Assembly (NCBI GenBank): GCA_013396655.1
Contig: WBMV01005052.1
Coordinates: 868,001 to 932,000 of the forward strand
DNA: 64,000 nt
Source: Campylorhamphus procurvoides
Taxonomy: Eukaryota; Chordata; Aves; Passeriformes; Dendrocolaptidae
Reading direction: 5' to 3'
In this document: piece by piece, positions 1 through 56,214 of the stretch
Numbering within the stretch: position 1 is the first letter of the stretch
How the letters are laid out: the number at the start of each line of letters is the position of its first letter
Notes under the pieces: generated by a model
Seen by the model: the letters and a program-made list of their open reading frames with translations, nothing else
The model's database searches: none
What the model was told of the DNA's origin: nothing
Program-made: the position numbers and the translations under genes

Positions 1-2064
1 TTCCATTACATCTGCATAACACATGCTAAGCTACTTATTTCATTAAAATCTGGTTTATATATTTTGATTGTACCAATCCTCCCAGAAATGCCCAATGAAT
101 CTTTATTTCAACTTCACATGTCCTGGGCAATCATTATTTCTTTTTTACTCATTTCCTTCTTAACAGCAGTTTAGTACTCTGAAAGAAGTGAGTAATGGGA
201 AAGAATATTACTGTTGTATGTATAATAAATTAAAAGCATCTATTTCCCTTGAAAAGATGCAGCAATTGTAGTACTCTAAGAGGCTTATTTGTTTCTGTGT
301 AAGTTCCTATACAGGAGGTTAAACTTGGCTTGGAAGCATAGTAATTACCCCTTAATTTTCCCAAATTATAACAAGAGTGATTTCAGAAAATCTTTCTTAG
401 GCATAAACCAGTTGTCAAGTAAGGTCGACAGCAGCCAAGGAGAGTGGACTGAGGTCCACAGCCCTGGGTTCATTGCAGCAATAACCCAGAGTCTAACTGG
501 ACCAAAAACTTTAAGGCTATGAAAGATTTGGAAGGCTTGAAACCTGTCTGCAGGGAAAACTCAACAGGGGTGAGAACCAAAACTGGGGAGCTGAGACAGA
601 AAGAAGGGTGAGAGGCTAGCCAAGGGGAGCAGTTATTGACTCTGGAGAAAGGACTGAAGAAGAATGGGGGTATGGGGAAAGAATTACCAGATAATGCAGG
701 AACTGCAGTACACCAAAGGCAAGACCTGATGCCTGCTTGCTGAGAACAGCAGCTGCTTGGGATCCTTCCTAAAACAGTGAGGCCAGCAGGGGAACACTCA
801 CCAGTGCTGTTTCTAGTTGTCCAAGTATCTTGTCAGCAGACTCAGCAGAGATAGGAGAGCTCACGGTTTATTTAAGGGACCAATGTCTCAATGTCAAGGA
901 AAACTCTACTGTGCAGAATTTCCAGATAATGCAGAAACTGTAGATAATTTATTTAAAAGGTATTCTGGCCAGTGGATGGAACTGTAGAAATATATACATG
1001 ACCTCCAGTGTCTCTTGGAAGAGGATTATCAACAGTACCAGTTAAAAACCTCAAAATGTAGGAAAATGCCAGAATTAGCATTGGCCACGTCAGCCTTCTT
1101 GTGTATGGCTGATATCTTAGTTACAATATCACCCCCTATATTTTCTGTGGTCTCCAGCCTCCATAGTTCATAGCATAGATGGTGGTCATTGAATAGTCAT
1201 TCATTTTACTCTTTCCTGTTTGCCAAATTACATTCATTGAGATCATAGAACCATGGAATGGCCTGGGTTGAAAGGGACAGCCAAGATCATCTAGTTCCAG
1301 CCCCACTGCCATGGGCAGGGACGCCTTCCACTAGACCAGGTTTCTCAGAGCCCCATCCAACCTGGCCTTGAAGACTTCCAGGGATGGGGCATCCAGAACT
1401 TCTCGGGGCAACCAGTTCTAGTGCTCCTCAAAGTACAGAATTTCTTCCTAATATCTAAACCTGCCCTATTTCAATTTCTTCTAAAGAAAGTGAACAAAAC
1501 CAGCTACTATTATCTAGAACCATCTGAGCATGTATGAGCAACTATTTACTTCACAAAATTTGTGCATGCTTTAATGGACAAAGCAAAAGGCATGCTCCAA
1601 TATGAGGATCACCTCTTTTCTAAGATAGTCCCCTCTTTAATGGATGAGAACACTGGACTTTTCAAATCCCATTATAGATTTAAACGTGAAAAAGCAATGT
1701 ATCTTACCTAGTCTTGTCCTCAGGAACAGATGAATCATTTTGGAAAAAAAAGATAATTGTTTGGATCTAAGGCAGATACTCAGTATGGAAGATGTGAGCT
1801 TGAATGGTTTAACTTGGAAGAAATGAGCAAAGCATTTACATAGAAATGAGGGGTCAAGCTGACACTGATCTGTAAAGAGCAAGCAATTTCTATGGAAGTG
1901 CATAATCCAAGGTGCCAAGTTTAGAAGCAGAGTTCCAGTTCACCTGACATTTTGCAGATGCTGAAAAAGAGCAGAGTTACTGTATCTATCTGAACCTGTT
2001 TACTGTCACATTGTGCTGCTGTGAAGAGCCTTAAAGTATCAATTCAATGTTCTGTTATTGGCAG
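1..2064 (+). other. 3' part of CPA6 intron 1
   Basis: Non-coding sequence that ends in the acceptor TTGGCAG just before exon 2. I looked for exon 1 (a short signal peptide ending on a split Gly codon before a GT donor) and did not find one. Mammalian CPA6 has a very long first intron, so exon 1 probably lies well upstream. The stretch holds a CR1 fragment at 1238-1480 and otherwise nothing recognisable. Confidence 0.8.
1238..1480 (-). mobile_element. CR1 LINE 3'-end fragment
   Basis: Read on the minus strand, this has the avian CR1 3' end: a block ending in a degenerate ATTCTATGATTCT-like tail at the left edge. It includes the recognisable segments complementary to 'gatcatctagttccagcc', 'catgggcagggacgcc' and 'ccatccaacctggccttga'. 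About 240 bp, 5'-truncated, as most CR1 copies are. It is non-coding and diverged, so it is an old insertion. Confidence 0.9.
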
Positions 2065-44911
<42,847 letters not shown>

Positions 44912-45180
44912 GAGGGGGCTTGAAGTGAACATTTTTACTGATGTAAAATGCTGAAAGTGCTGATGCCTTCAGTTGCCATTCTAAACTTCTCTATTTCAAA
45001 ATTCCTGAAGCTAGTGGGAAACACGGTATTGTTACTACCAGGTTTAGTTGGTGAGGCATGGAAAAAATCGTTTAATATCTGTTCTACAAAAGTCCATAAG
45101 GTTGATACAGTAACCTAGCTACCAGTTTGGTGTAAAATAGTTTCCTCTTTTTGCAATAAAGCTTTAATTTTGCGACTTCA
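44912..45180 (+). other. Probable CPA6 3' UTR
   Basis: Follows the stop codon directly and reaches the first canonical polyadenylation signal at 45155. The cleavage site is inferred at about 15-25 nt beyond it. Further AATAAA hexamers at 45897, 45990, 46134 and 46149 leave room for a longer 3' end. Confidence 0.65.
45155..45160 (+). terminator. Polyadenylation signal AATAAA
   Basis: First canonical hexamer after the CPA6 stop, 244 nt downstream. It is followed within 50 nt by a short U/GU-containing stretch (tttaattttgcg, then ttcagtgggg). Assigned by position only. Confidence 0.65.
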
Positions 45181-45430
45181 GTGGGGCAGATCCCAGTGCA
45201 CACACAGCTGCCTGAAAAAAAGTGCCACTTCCAGGCAGGCCCTGGCCTTACTCCTTTTCCTAACGGGAAGACATCCCACGGTGGGGTCTCTGGAACCAAG
45301 AGCTAAAGTTTACATTCATTTTACATTCATGTAAATGTGTTCTGTGACCCACCACAGGCCTCTGTCTACAGCAGTAAATGCCATATAGAGGTAGCTGGCT
45401 GTGCTGCAAGTGGCAATGTCGCTTTCTTCT

Positions 45431-45462
45431 GCATGTATACATACATACACATATATGCACTT
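45431..45462. repeat. CATA/CA simple repeat
   Basis: A short imperfect tract, 'atgtatacatacatacacatatatg', just beyond the CPA6 3' UTR. Confidence 0.65.
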
Positions 45463-46272
45463 TTGTGATTTTTTTTCATATTATGCAATAATTTGACCCA
45501 AGGTTTTCTTTAACTCTTCAGAGAAACCTATTTTCAAATGTATATATTGGGGTGGACTCAAAATCAACATATTGCCTTTATAAATATAACTTTCCTAGTG
45601 ATGTGTAAGAATAATAATGGAATATTATTGAGATATACAGTACTCTGCTTTATGGAGACACAAAGCAACTTGCCATGACTTGGAACTTGAAAGCTGGCAG
45701 TCGACTAGTGCATATAAACTCTGCTGTATTCAGTCACTGCCATTTCCACCAGCCAAGGATTTAGCCTTAAACTGTAATTAACTGATGATAACAGATGTTT
45801 TATTTATCAGTATTCTTGCAGTAAGTTCTACAGCTCTATGGCTATGTGGCTTTTCCTCTTGGAAGTCGTGGTTTTTTTGCATGTTTTAAAGGAATTAATA
45901 AATTCTTAATCGATTCTCAAGTGAGCCAGAGATGAAGGCAGAAGCCTTACAGCTGAAACACAGTGAATAAGCACCATGTTTGAAAAAACAATAAAGAAAA
46001 CACAGAGAAGATAACAACATGTCGAGAGGTTTTTGGTACTTTCAAAATACTATTTTTTTTATCTTATTATATCTGCAAAAGCATATATTTTACTTTATTA
46101 TTTTTGAGCTTAATCTTCTGCCATTAAATGTTAAATAAAACATTTGTTAATAAAATCATCAAAGGCTTTTGAAGTATTCTTCACATTTCACTTCAGTATT
46201 AAAGCTTTAGTTCAGGAATGTAACAATTTTACCTATCTGTGAAACATTCCTAACACTACAGATGTGGTATTT

Positions 46273-46288
46273 AAAAAAAAAAAAAAAA
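46273..46288. repeat. Poly-A run (16 A)
   Basis: Uninterrupted A16 in intergenic sequence. There is no recognisable retrocopy immediately upstream, so it is likely a simple mononucleotide repeat. Confidence 0.8.
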
Positions 46289-46995
46289 CATACACCCTCT
46301 AAATAAATACTTCAACTTAGCAAATGGGCAATCTTTATAAGTTTAGGGAGCACTGTATTTAATTAAGCGTGCCATTGTTTTCAGGACTGCAAAAGGCAAT
46401 CAATGAGCAAAGATGGCAGAATTTCATTTGATTTGTTTAACATTTTGTTAATAAATGTATTTATTTTAAGCTTTCTGAAAGGTTGTTCAGGCATGTTTAG
46501 TTCAGTCTTGTTTAAGTAATGCAAGTTTCTATTCTGGTTTATTAAAAGTTTAGGGGACAGAAGCTCTCAAAATATATATCCATTAGTAATTTCCAATTGC
46601 TCATGACCATAATAATATTTTGAAGATAGCAATAACTGTCTCTTGCTATGCACAGATTCTTGACCAATGGCCTTGATAGGGGTGTAAAGTAATTATTAGC
46701 ACCAATTGTTATGAATTATTCTGGATTTAGGTGACAAGACTGAACTACTACAAGGACATAAGACACTGAAATGAAGGTACAGAATACACAAGGAATGTCT
46801 AATCAGCATGAGGCAAATTTAACTCTGAACTGCTACAGTACAAGTATGGGCCAGGAGAAACCAGATTGTGATGTGGTGGTTTGATTCCTGCTCATAGTCC
46901 AATAGTTCATGATATGAAACATTTCAGCTTTACCTTTATAGCATTACAGCTCCACTGGTAATGAAAACTAATTGAACTCTTGGAGCAAGAAAGGG

Positions 46996-47011
46996 AAACA
47001 AACAAACAAAC
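46996..47011. repeat. (AAAC)n microsatellite
   Basis: About four tandem copies of AAAC/CAAA ('aaacaaacaaacaaac') in intergenic sequence. Confidence 0.8.
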
Positions 47012-50000
47012 ACTCTTTTAGTTACCAAAAGGACCAAACATTATAGATCTAGTTGACATTCTTGGACAGGAATAATTGCAAGTATTCTTAGATTTATCTA
47101 ACAAGCTTTGACACTTAGAAATACTTGATGTCAAAACCAGTCCATGAATAAAGTTACACGCTGGTATGTGGATGGATTCCACCTGAATACTGTGTATAAT
47201 GTGCAACTGAGAAGTCTGACCTGAGTTTTGAAAACCTTGGCAGGGTAATTTAATGCCCCAAGGTTGAATACAAGTGTAAAGTCTCTGAGCCCTTTCATTT
47301 CAGGGTCACCAAAGCTGATGGAAAGACAGTGACTATGAAAGAACAAACCCTGTTTGCTCAATTAAAAATTGTTAAGATAATTTATCATCAAGAGTGATTC
47401 TAAATAGAGTATTTTACCCCAAGGAAAAAACTAATGGAAACCAGCTATTTGGATATAGAATCACAGCCTTTGTGACTTACAAATGTTACTTCTCCGGACA
47501 GCTTATTTTATCTCCATAATTGCTTACTTCTCTTCCCTTTGTACTTCTCTTCAACAGTCTTTATTGGCTACAGAATAACAGAATTGATAGCTGGTTTTGA
47601 GAAAAGTACATTTATTTTATGATCACAGGTACAGTTTATCATTCAACACAGTAAAAAGTATATGGATAGCAAAACTGTTATTAACCCAGCAGTCAAAATC
47701 ACGTATTATGTGAAATCCAGACATTACACTTCCATAGATTATTAATAGAATAGCTACAACCACTTCTGTAACTTGGAAAAAGTGCTTGGATAAGCTTTTG
47801 TGAACATCTGTTCTTTTTTGGGAGTAGTTTTTATTTTTTTAAACAAACTTCTGAGATTAATTAATGGGAAGGAAATAGGTTCATGTCTCTTCAAGTCACC
47901 CTTCCCAAAAACAGGTATCACAAGTTACATTAAATCATCATTCATAAATTGATAAAAAATTGGCCTTTGCAGGTCAAAAAAGATACAGAGTTTTGTTGCA
48001 AACCTTGAAGAAAAAGCACAACTGATGGGTGAAGGTAGTCCTGTATTTTTCAGAAGTTGCTTCAAGAAGATCAAGGTATTCAGTCACTCATAACATATAA
48101 CACCTACAAAAAATGGCAATTCCTTTTTGAATTTTCTGAAAATTGAATTGAAAGAGTCTAAATGACCTTGAATGCTAACATCCATTTACACCCAGAGTCA
48201 GTCCATTTGTCTATAACAAACAGCAGTGTGCAGATTGCACTGCCTACTTGAGGACTGCACAAAATAACCATTGATTGACAAGACTGCATCTAATTCTCAA
48301 GACTGGGAAGAAAGCATTGTGTTTCCTACCAAAAATAAGTTACTATTCAACTGTTCCAGTTTATTCATGTTAAATAATCCCTTCCCTTTCAGTTTGCATT
48401 CAATTTAATGGTACCACTCAAAGAGTAAGATACTTGGTAGCACGGGTAGCATAATAAGTACTTTTGTAAGCGCTTTGACCTTTCCTTTGGCTGTGCAAAA
48501 CTACTATATCGTTTCCATAGTTCACTGTTCCGTAGAAGTCACATTCAGTCTCACACATAATGAGTTCATGTTTTTGAACTCTCTGCCTAAAAGCCAGGTA
48601 TTACCATTTTCATGCAGTTCTTGAGTGATGATAAAACACCAGAACAATATTTCAGATGCATAGAGATACTACCCCTCTGCTATAGGAAACAGGATAAGAG
48701 AACATAAATTTAAATTCAAAATTACAGAAATATTTTTAAAATATATACCATGTGACATTAGGTATGCTTGTTTAAAAATATTTTTAAATGCCCACCAGAC
48801 AAAATACCTTTTCTGAGTTGTAAATTTTAGTCTTTTGCCCATGGAAAACATAGATCATTTGGCATGTGCTTAATGTATGTCTGATTCTCATAGTCATCCA
48901 GAATAAAAAATTTAGGTCCAAACAGCTGTAATTTCTTCCTGCTTCACTGTGTATGAGGAAAGCTGGATGTGGAGAGCCACATTCTGGCTGACTGCATCAC
49001 TAGACTTACCAGCCCTATCAGCACCACCAATTCAGGAGCAATGATGCCCTTGGTAGGTCTCGCTTGGAGGAAGGAGAACAGCTCCAGAATGGTTTTCACA
49101 GTTCCTGGCTCAATGTGCCTGTTGCCCAAAGCACAATGTGCTTGTTGAGCAGCTTGCCAGAAATTCATAGCCTTAACGTGCGTATGGTGTCAAAAGGACC
49201 TGCCTTTAACAACATCTTCTGTTAACATCTGCAAATTTGGGAACTAGCAGAGAGCCAACACATGGTTCTCCTTAGCAAATGATGTTTGGGGCAAGGACAT
49301 TGAGAACTAGGAAATTTTTAGCCCCTAAATCCTTGTCCTTGCCTGCCAGGCAGGAGCAGTAAACCAGAAAGTCTCAGCTCTCTCCAGCTGCAGGTCCTTT
49401 GAAGCCCTCTCCTGAGAGACCTAGTCAAGCACAGCAGGGCTTGCCCTTGGATTCAGGCATCAGGGAATGCCCTCATAAATAATATATTCAAATGTTAATT
49501 AAAAAAGTCCGCCACTGTCCCCAGCCATGCAGAAGCCACACTTTGTCTGTGATAAGGAAAATCCATCTATTGCCCTAAAGATGTGGGGTAACATTCCATC
49601 TGTCCTGCCTGCTCTGGGAGTCCAGCCACCTTAGCACTGCTTGGCCTTACTGAAAAAGACATGGCAGAATAGCCATAACAATGAAAAGTTTCAAACTACT
49701 CCTAGGTCTGTAGGAGCATATACTTTATATTAAATAATAGACAACAGCTTCTGAAATAAATATGGTGATATGACTGTGAGCAGCTGTTTTAGTCTTTTGT
49801 GTTAACAACAATGTGCCAGGCTATTCCTCTGCATGCCAGGATGGATCAATGCTGGAAGGACTGTGTGTTTTTATAAACAAATAATGAAACTTTTTTTTTT
49901 CAAATTTTGAGCAGAATATCAAGATAGGCCTAAAGATATATACTCACAAAAGAGTCTGAGAAAGTTTGATTTTATATTCAATTTTCTTTAAAATAATGTA

Positions 50001-53000
50001 ACTTTAAAAATCACAGCCATGGTTTTCAATTGGCTTATTGTTTTCAGCATGTCCTAACTGAAAAAAACCACAAAAACCAAACCTACTAATCTACTCACTG
50101 TTCAATTTCTCTTGTTTCATTTCACTTTGTTTCTAGATTGAGAAAATCTGTGTTGATTGGGTTGAACTGATGGAGGGCAGTCAAAAAGCTGAGTATAAAG
50201 GGGTTTTCTGTGTTTAACAAGCTAGAAATAGCTACTTTTAAAAAAGGAATTTGGTCTATTATAAGTTCTTTATACAACTGCTTTACACTGTTTGAATTAC
50301 ATTATCACATTTGCAGAGATGGTTTGGAAAGATGTATTTTTATTTTGCTGTGAGCCAGCCAGTTTTCTAAGGGTTAAATGCATGAAATGCCTACTAGTGC
50401 TGTAGGAGAACCAGAGCTGCTCTTTGGCCTTGGTAGCACAGAATCTGTCAAAAAGACAAGATGTACTTGAGTCTTCTCTGGCAAGATAAATTTGCTCTAT
50501 CATGCTGCATGCACCTCCATTTCAAAAAAGAAGTGAATACTGTCTGTTGGTGATGACTTCAGGCAACAAAAGAGCCTAACTTTTGGTCCTAAATTTAAAT
50601 CATGAACCTGTTAACATGTGTGAGCTTCCCCACATACCTACGCAGAGCTGTTCACACACAAACAAGACGTCTGGCTGCATAATGTGTACTGCGATGGTTA
50701 ATTATGTAATGGTGTAGCTGCAAATCTTGGGAACAGCAGGGCTGCTGATAGCAGGCAGCATGTGTTCAGCATCTCTCGCCTGCCTGCTGTAAGCACACGC
50801 AAGTTCAGCTTGTTTGGCCAGTTCCCTAAAAGCCCTTTGACACTATTTCACTGGTGCAACACAGAAAGCTCTCCTCCTGGGGTTGCTGCACTGTATTTCT
50901 GCGGGTTACCTGCTACTGTTGTTGACACAACACCTACAAGCTCCCCACAGGGGCCAAGCCCTTTGTGTGCTGCACCCTCCAGGGCTCAGAGGTTGGGTTT
51001 GCTATTATGAAACAACACTAAGGGCAGAAGCTGTGAGGGATGTTATACCCCCAACTCCCAAGGAGGACTGCATCCCTTCAGGCCTTCGTTATCTCAATGG
51101 TTATGAAGAAGGTCCAATAGTGTTGCATAGAGTGACCAAAGGAATGTCTGAGACTGCTCCTGGAAAGTCTGGCAGCATTAAGGAGAGCACTGGAGAGCCT
51201 ATAGGCCCATACCAGCTGCCACCAGGATTTTTGGAACCATTTCAGCTCATAAACAATTCTTCTATATATTAACCATTTACAGGAATATATTTTTTTAAGA
51301 GAGTAATTTTATACCAAAAAGACACCCTTCTCTTACACAAGTTAATTTTTTTTTTATTGAAGCTCTTGTGTTTATTTTAATGAGATTTCTTTTCTAAGAA
51401 ATGACGTCTCTTTTCTGAAAAGCTGAGACAGAAATAACCTAAAGTTGCTGTCATGCAGGAGGCTGTTTAGCGAGCCAGTGGATGCAGTCCACTACCTGTC
51501 AAGCACACACCTACCAATACTGCAGATAATAAGTGCAACCTTCAGGAGATGGGTCAGCAGAGACCTCACTGCAAACACATTTGAAGACTGAAATACTCCT
51601 CAGAGAGCAGTTTTGACGCAGACTGGCTAATGAATGTTGGGAAGCTCCTCTACAACTCTCTTCTTCAGCTGAGAGCAGGAACACTATATTTCCAAAGCTG
51701 TCAGGACTGCACTTTCCAAAAAATATTAGTCTGTGCCAGAGTTTTAACAGAGAAAGGGAGGCCCCCACTCATCTCATGCTCCTCTGCACAGCACCAGGGA
51801 AGGGCTCTTCTGCTGGCGTGCCAGGCTGCAGATCTGCTGGCACACAGCCTGTCACAAACAGCATTGTTTAAAATTGATGGAATCACTGTCTTGTTTTTCT
51901 TTTGCCTCTACCAGAATCGTAAACAATCCACCAGTGCTCAAGCCTGAATATGTGCAAGAATAACTCTCTGTTGAAGAGAATTGTCTGTTGAAGGTCACAC
52001 AAAAGCTGATTTCTTAAAAATTCCTTTTTGGATTCAGTGATTTCCATTCTGTTGAAAACAAAGTTTGTATGTACATGGGGGAAAAAAATAATCCCAGAAG
52101 ACAAATTATTAATGAAAAGTTTTATCCAAAACCATACCAAGTACAGTATGTATCATCTTCACACTCTAATTCGGAATGCACAGACCAAAGGTGGCACATT
52201 TGGAGCACATTTTCCGTTTTCACTTGGTATCAGGACTAAAGATAAAGGCAAAGAACAGAAGTCTATAACATGGAGTGGAGGAAAAGTCCAAATTAAATAG
52301 CAAGACTCTATGCCCCAAGAGAAACAGAGATTACTTTAACTAGTATAAAAACACATTTTTATTTTCAACCAGGAATAAAATCACAAAAGCATCAGTACTT
52401 AAGAAGATGAAAGAAAATAATGTTGAACAATGTTAATGTTGGAAAAAAACAGGCCTGCTGGGTCAGATGGCATACTGTGAGAGTGAACAGCTAACGGTGA
52501 CTAAACAAACAGGTGGAAGAATAAAACTCAGAAAAAACTTGACAAACAAGCAGAGACTAATTATTTTAGATTGAATGACACTCTGTGAGGGGTATAAAAG
52601 TTACTTCATCCTGAGTAAGTAAAATAAACAGATACTGCTGGGATTATTTCTAAAAGTAACAAGCAGAGGAGACTAGACTGACACTAAAATGAAGAGAATC
52701 ACTTCTCTGTTTTTCTGATGGTGTCAGAACCCATAATCAAACTTCTCTTACTTCAAAAAAATTACCTGCCTTTGGAGTATACCCATGGGGACATGTTAAT
52801 TAATATTCCGGGACCCTGTGACATAATTAATTAATTTTGGTGTATGTCAATATTAGAGGTAAAAGGTATCGATCTAGTAATGTTTACTAACTTACAATAC
52901 CAATGTTTCCCACTCCATGCAAGCTGGCACTTTACCTTCAGCTCTGCAGCTGTACATGTGGATAAAGCCTAACACCGCAAAGCCAGATTGGTAGCTGCTG

Positions 53001-54597
53001 TGTGATGAAGCAGAGCAGTAGATTCCATACAGAAGTAGCAGAAGTTGCCTGCATTATATATATGTCCACAAGGGAACATGAGTAAGTGCAAAAAGAACCA
53101 TGTATCTGCTATAAGATACCAAAAGGTGAAGAGGGTTAAGATTAGCTTCCTTTATGGAAAGCCTTGCTTGTCATAAAATTCATCAAAATATTGATCCCTC
53201 TGTGTGGTGGAAGTACATTTCTTCTTCCACTTTTCATTAGACACCCATAATGCCACACAATGATGATTTTTCTCAATTCTACTATATTTCAATGCACTTT
53301 CATAAGTACAGAGCTTCTCAAGAACAGATTGATACCATAGCTTAAAAAGATAAAGTTGCAACACAACCAACATACAGTATGAACTTATAACACATGTCAT
53401 AAATTCCAAGCAAAAAGCAGCACTGGAAGCCAGGAGATGAGACTTATACAGGAATGTTTTCAAGGAAGCCTTTCTTAGGCTTCCCTAAATCTTGACAGTG
53501 TGTATCTATTTAAATCACACTTCATGCTCTGATTCACTGGAGTACAGAAGTCAAGGCTATAAGGAAAGTGAAAACTTGGATATGTATACTTTTATTTGCC
53601 ATTCAGTGTGGGAAATTATTTTAACACAGCCACATTCAGTCTATTTGCCTGGTATATACCTGTTTTTTAAAGGAACAATAAATAAATAACAATCTTTAAA
53701 CTCTGCAAATTTGTTATACAAAAGAGTATTACTTATAAAGGCTCATCTACCTCAATTACAAATCTCTTTGTATTTCACCTTAGGTGTTCCCTGACAATTG
53801 ACCCTGGCCACCATGAAAAAGATCCAAACCTTTAACAGCCCAGTCACTATTTCAGCGTATTGACAACAACTAGCAGTAATCCTACAGCCAAAAGCTTTAC
53901 TTGAGATTTTTGAGATATCTTAGTAAGTCCTCCCACTCTTACATGTCTGACAAAGGAACAGGGACCCTTGTACCTCCTGCTGGGGTACAGTAATGCAGGA
54001 TACTAATCAACAAGGTGGTGTTTGAGTTATATGCTTACCAATGGCACCATTCACCTTCTGTTTCTCTGTATTCATCCCCTGGCATGGCAGGCCTCAACTC
54101 TCACCGGTCCAGGGAAAGAATTTCATGGTCTTTCTGCTTTGAAGATAGGAGTGAACTCATCTTCAACTGTATCAAAGCTATTCATATAAACTAAATTGAC
54201 TTGGTTCCCTCTGTAATTGGTACAGAAAAATAAAGGATGTAGAAGATGACAGGTTTTCAGAAACTGAAATGGTTAGTGGCTTAAACATTGTTAATATCAC
54301 CAAAAGACTTTTGTCCACAGGTCACATTTATCTGAGTCTTGGTACCCATTGATACTGCATGAGTTACTCATTAGATATTAGTCTTTTTACATAGCAAGAG
54401 CCCAGAAAACAGTTTAGACTGGATGTCTAGTTTTTATGACTGTTAAAATTAATTAAGAAAATTTCCACCCCAAGATGACGCATATTTTTAAACTTTCAAT
54501 ACATCATCCATGCTCTGGCTGAATTCAGATACCTGAATTTTTTTCTCTCAGGATTGGCCATGGTATGTTTGACATTCAGGGAACAAACAGCCTTCCA

Positions 54598-54663
54598 TAG
54601 CAGGAGGGCTGGAAATAGATGATCTTTAAGGTTCCTTCCAAGCCAAACCATTCTAGGATTCTT
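54598..54663 (+). mobile_element. CR1 LINE 3' tail fragment
   Basis: About 66 bp with the CR1 3' terminus in plus orientation: 'ggaaatagatgatcttta', 'aggttccttccaagcc' and 'aaaccattctaggattct'. It is one of the shortest recognisable CR1 pieces and is strongly 5'-truncated. Confidence 0.85.
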
Positions 54664-56160
54664 AAAAATAAATGTTATTTATTTTAGTTATAAATATTTG
54701 TCTAATAGAAAATAATGTACATACAATCAGCAAACTGTCTATGCGTAGTTCTGTCACATAACTTCAACTATAATTCAGGCAGACCTAATTTATTCAGCGA
54801 CCGCAAGTGAAGCCTGGCATCTTTCAGGTGCTGTAGACCATGCGTGCTTCCCCTTTTCTGTGTCTCTCCTATGTCTCTTTTAATCCCACATGTTATTTTT
54901 GTTACTCTACATTCACATTTCATTTCTTGTCCTTGTAGTTTGCTGGAGATGGAGTCAAAAATCTAAGACCCCCATAAATAACAATTAGCCATCTAATGCT
55001 GAGTTAGTTGCTTGGTGCATTCTTTTTCTTATTTTTCTGGACAGAATTTTTAGAAGTTAAACAAATGCTACTACACAGAAGAGAGAAAATGCCAAAGACA
55101 CACAGCATAACAGTACATGAATAATCAAGCAATGCAGAGTATTCAGAATCTGTCACAGGGCAGTTCCAAATCTGTCACTGAAAATAGCAAATTCCAGAGT
55201 TGATAAGACCTTGTGGATTTTACCCCAGCAGCTGCCTGTCAGCTGCCAGCTGAATCCATAGGAGGCACCCCTGTAAACAGTCAGCCTCCTCTGTTAATTA
55301 TCTCTTTTTCTTGTTTCTAGCAGGCATTACATGAGATTTAAAGGCTACTGAGTTTAAAGTGCTCCCTGAGTTTAAAGTGAAAATGTTATCCTATTTTTAT
55401 AAGGAAGTATAACGACTCCATGTTTGATGCAAATGATCAGTAATGGAGACTAGCAAACAAATACTGGAAGTATAATATAGCCTCTTCAGCTTCCCACTGC
55501 AGAAACCAATCTTCGTCTTATAAAGTCAATACCTTCATTAGAAAGAAAACCCATTCTGAGCTTTTCATGAGCAAGAAAAATAAAATGCAGTCATAGCTTC
55601 ATGCTAAAACATTTACTAGAATTGTAGGAGTGAACTAAATACTTTCTAGTAAATCACAGAGTAAAAAAAACCCTCAGAATTTATGCACATAATTAGTGAC
55701 TACAGATTTCTGTATTTTGTGATTTTTTTAATTAATGAATGTTTTTGCAATTATTGCAACAATATTTAGGTTTGCAAATACACAAGGATGTTTTTAGACT
55801 ATATTTCACACAGTGACCACATTTACCACATATGCACAAATACCCAAATCCTGCTTATAAGACATTGCTGTTACCTCTCAGATTTTTAAACCAGAGTACA
55901 GTAAGCCTCCATAGAGGGCTCACACCTATTTCAAAGGACACAACAACATTCCTATACAATACACTGTGAATTTAAAGCCAATTTGCATCTTCTACTTTTG
56001 ATCCAGCACTACAGTAAGAAGAAGTGAAAACATGAACTTAAACTTGTACAGACTTGGGGAAAATTCTGGTGGTCTCATATTTTGTGACATGAATGCACCA
56101 AGTTGCTATTATAAAATGATGCAGAATTGTGTATGGCCTGTACATATTTCTCCATGCCTT

Positions 56161-56214
56161 TTTAATTAATTAATGAATTTTATAATAATTAATTAAATTT
56201 AATTAATTAATTAA
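56161..56214. repeat. (TTAA)n palindromic AT-only repeat
   Basis: 54 bases with only one G before the final AAGG edge, built from TTAATTAATTAA units on both sides of an AT centre. The units are self-complementary, so the tract could form a cruciform or act as an unwinding element. No gene context. Confidence 0.8.

Noticed and set aside
46273..46288. Poly-A run as the tail of a processed retrocopy
   Set aside because: No gene-like sequence or target-site duplication could be seen next to it.
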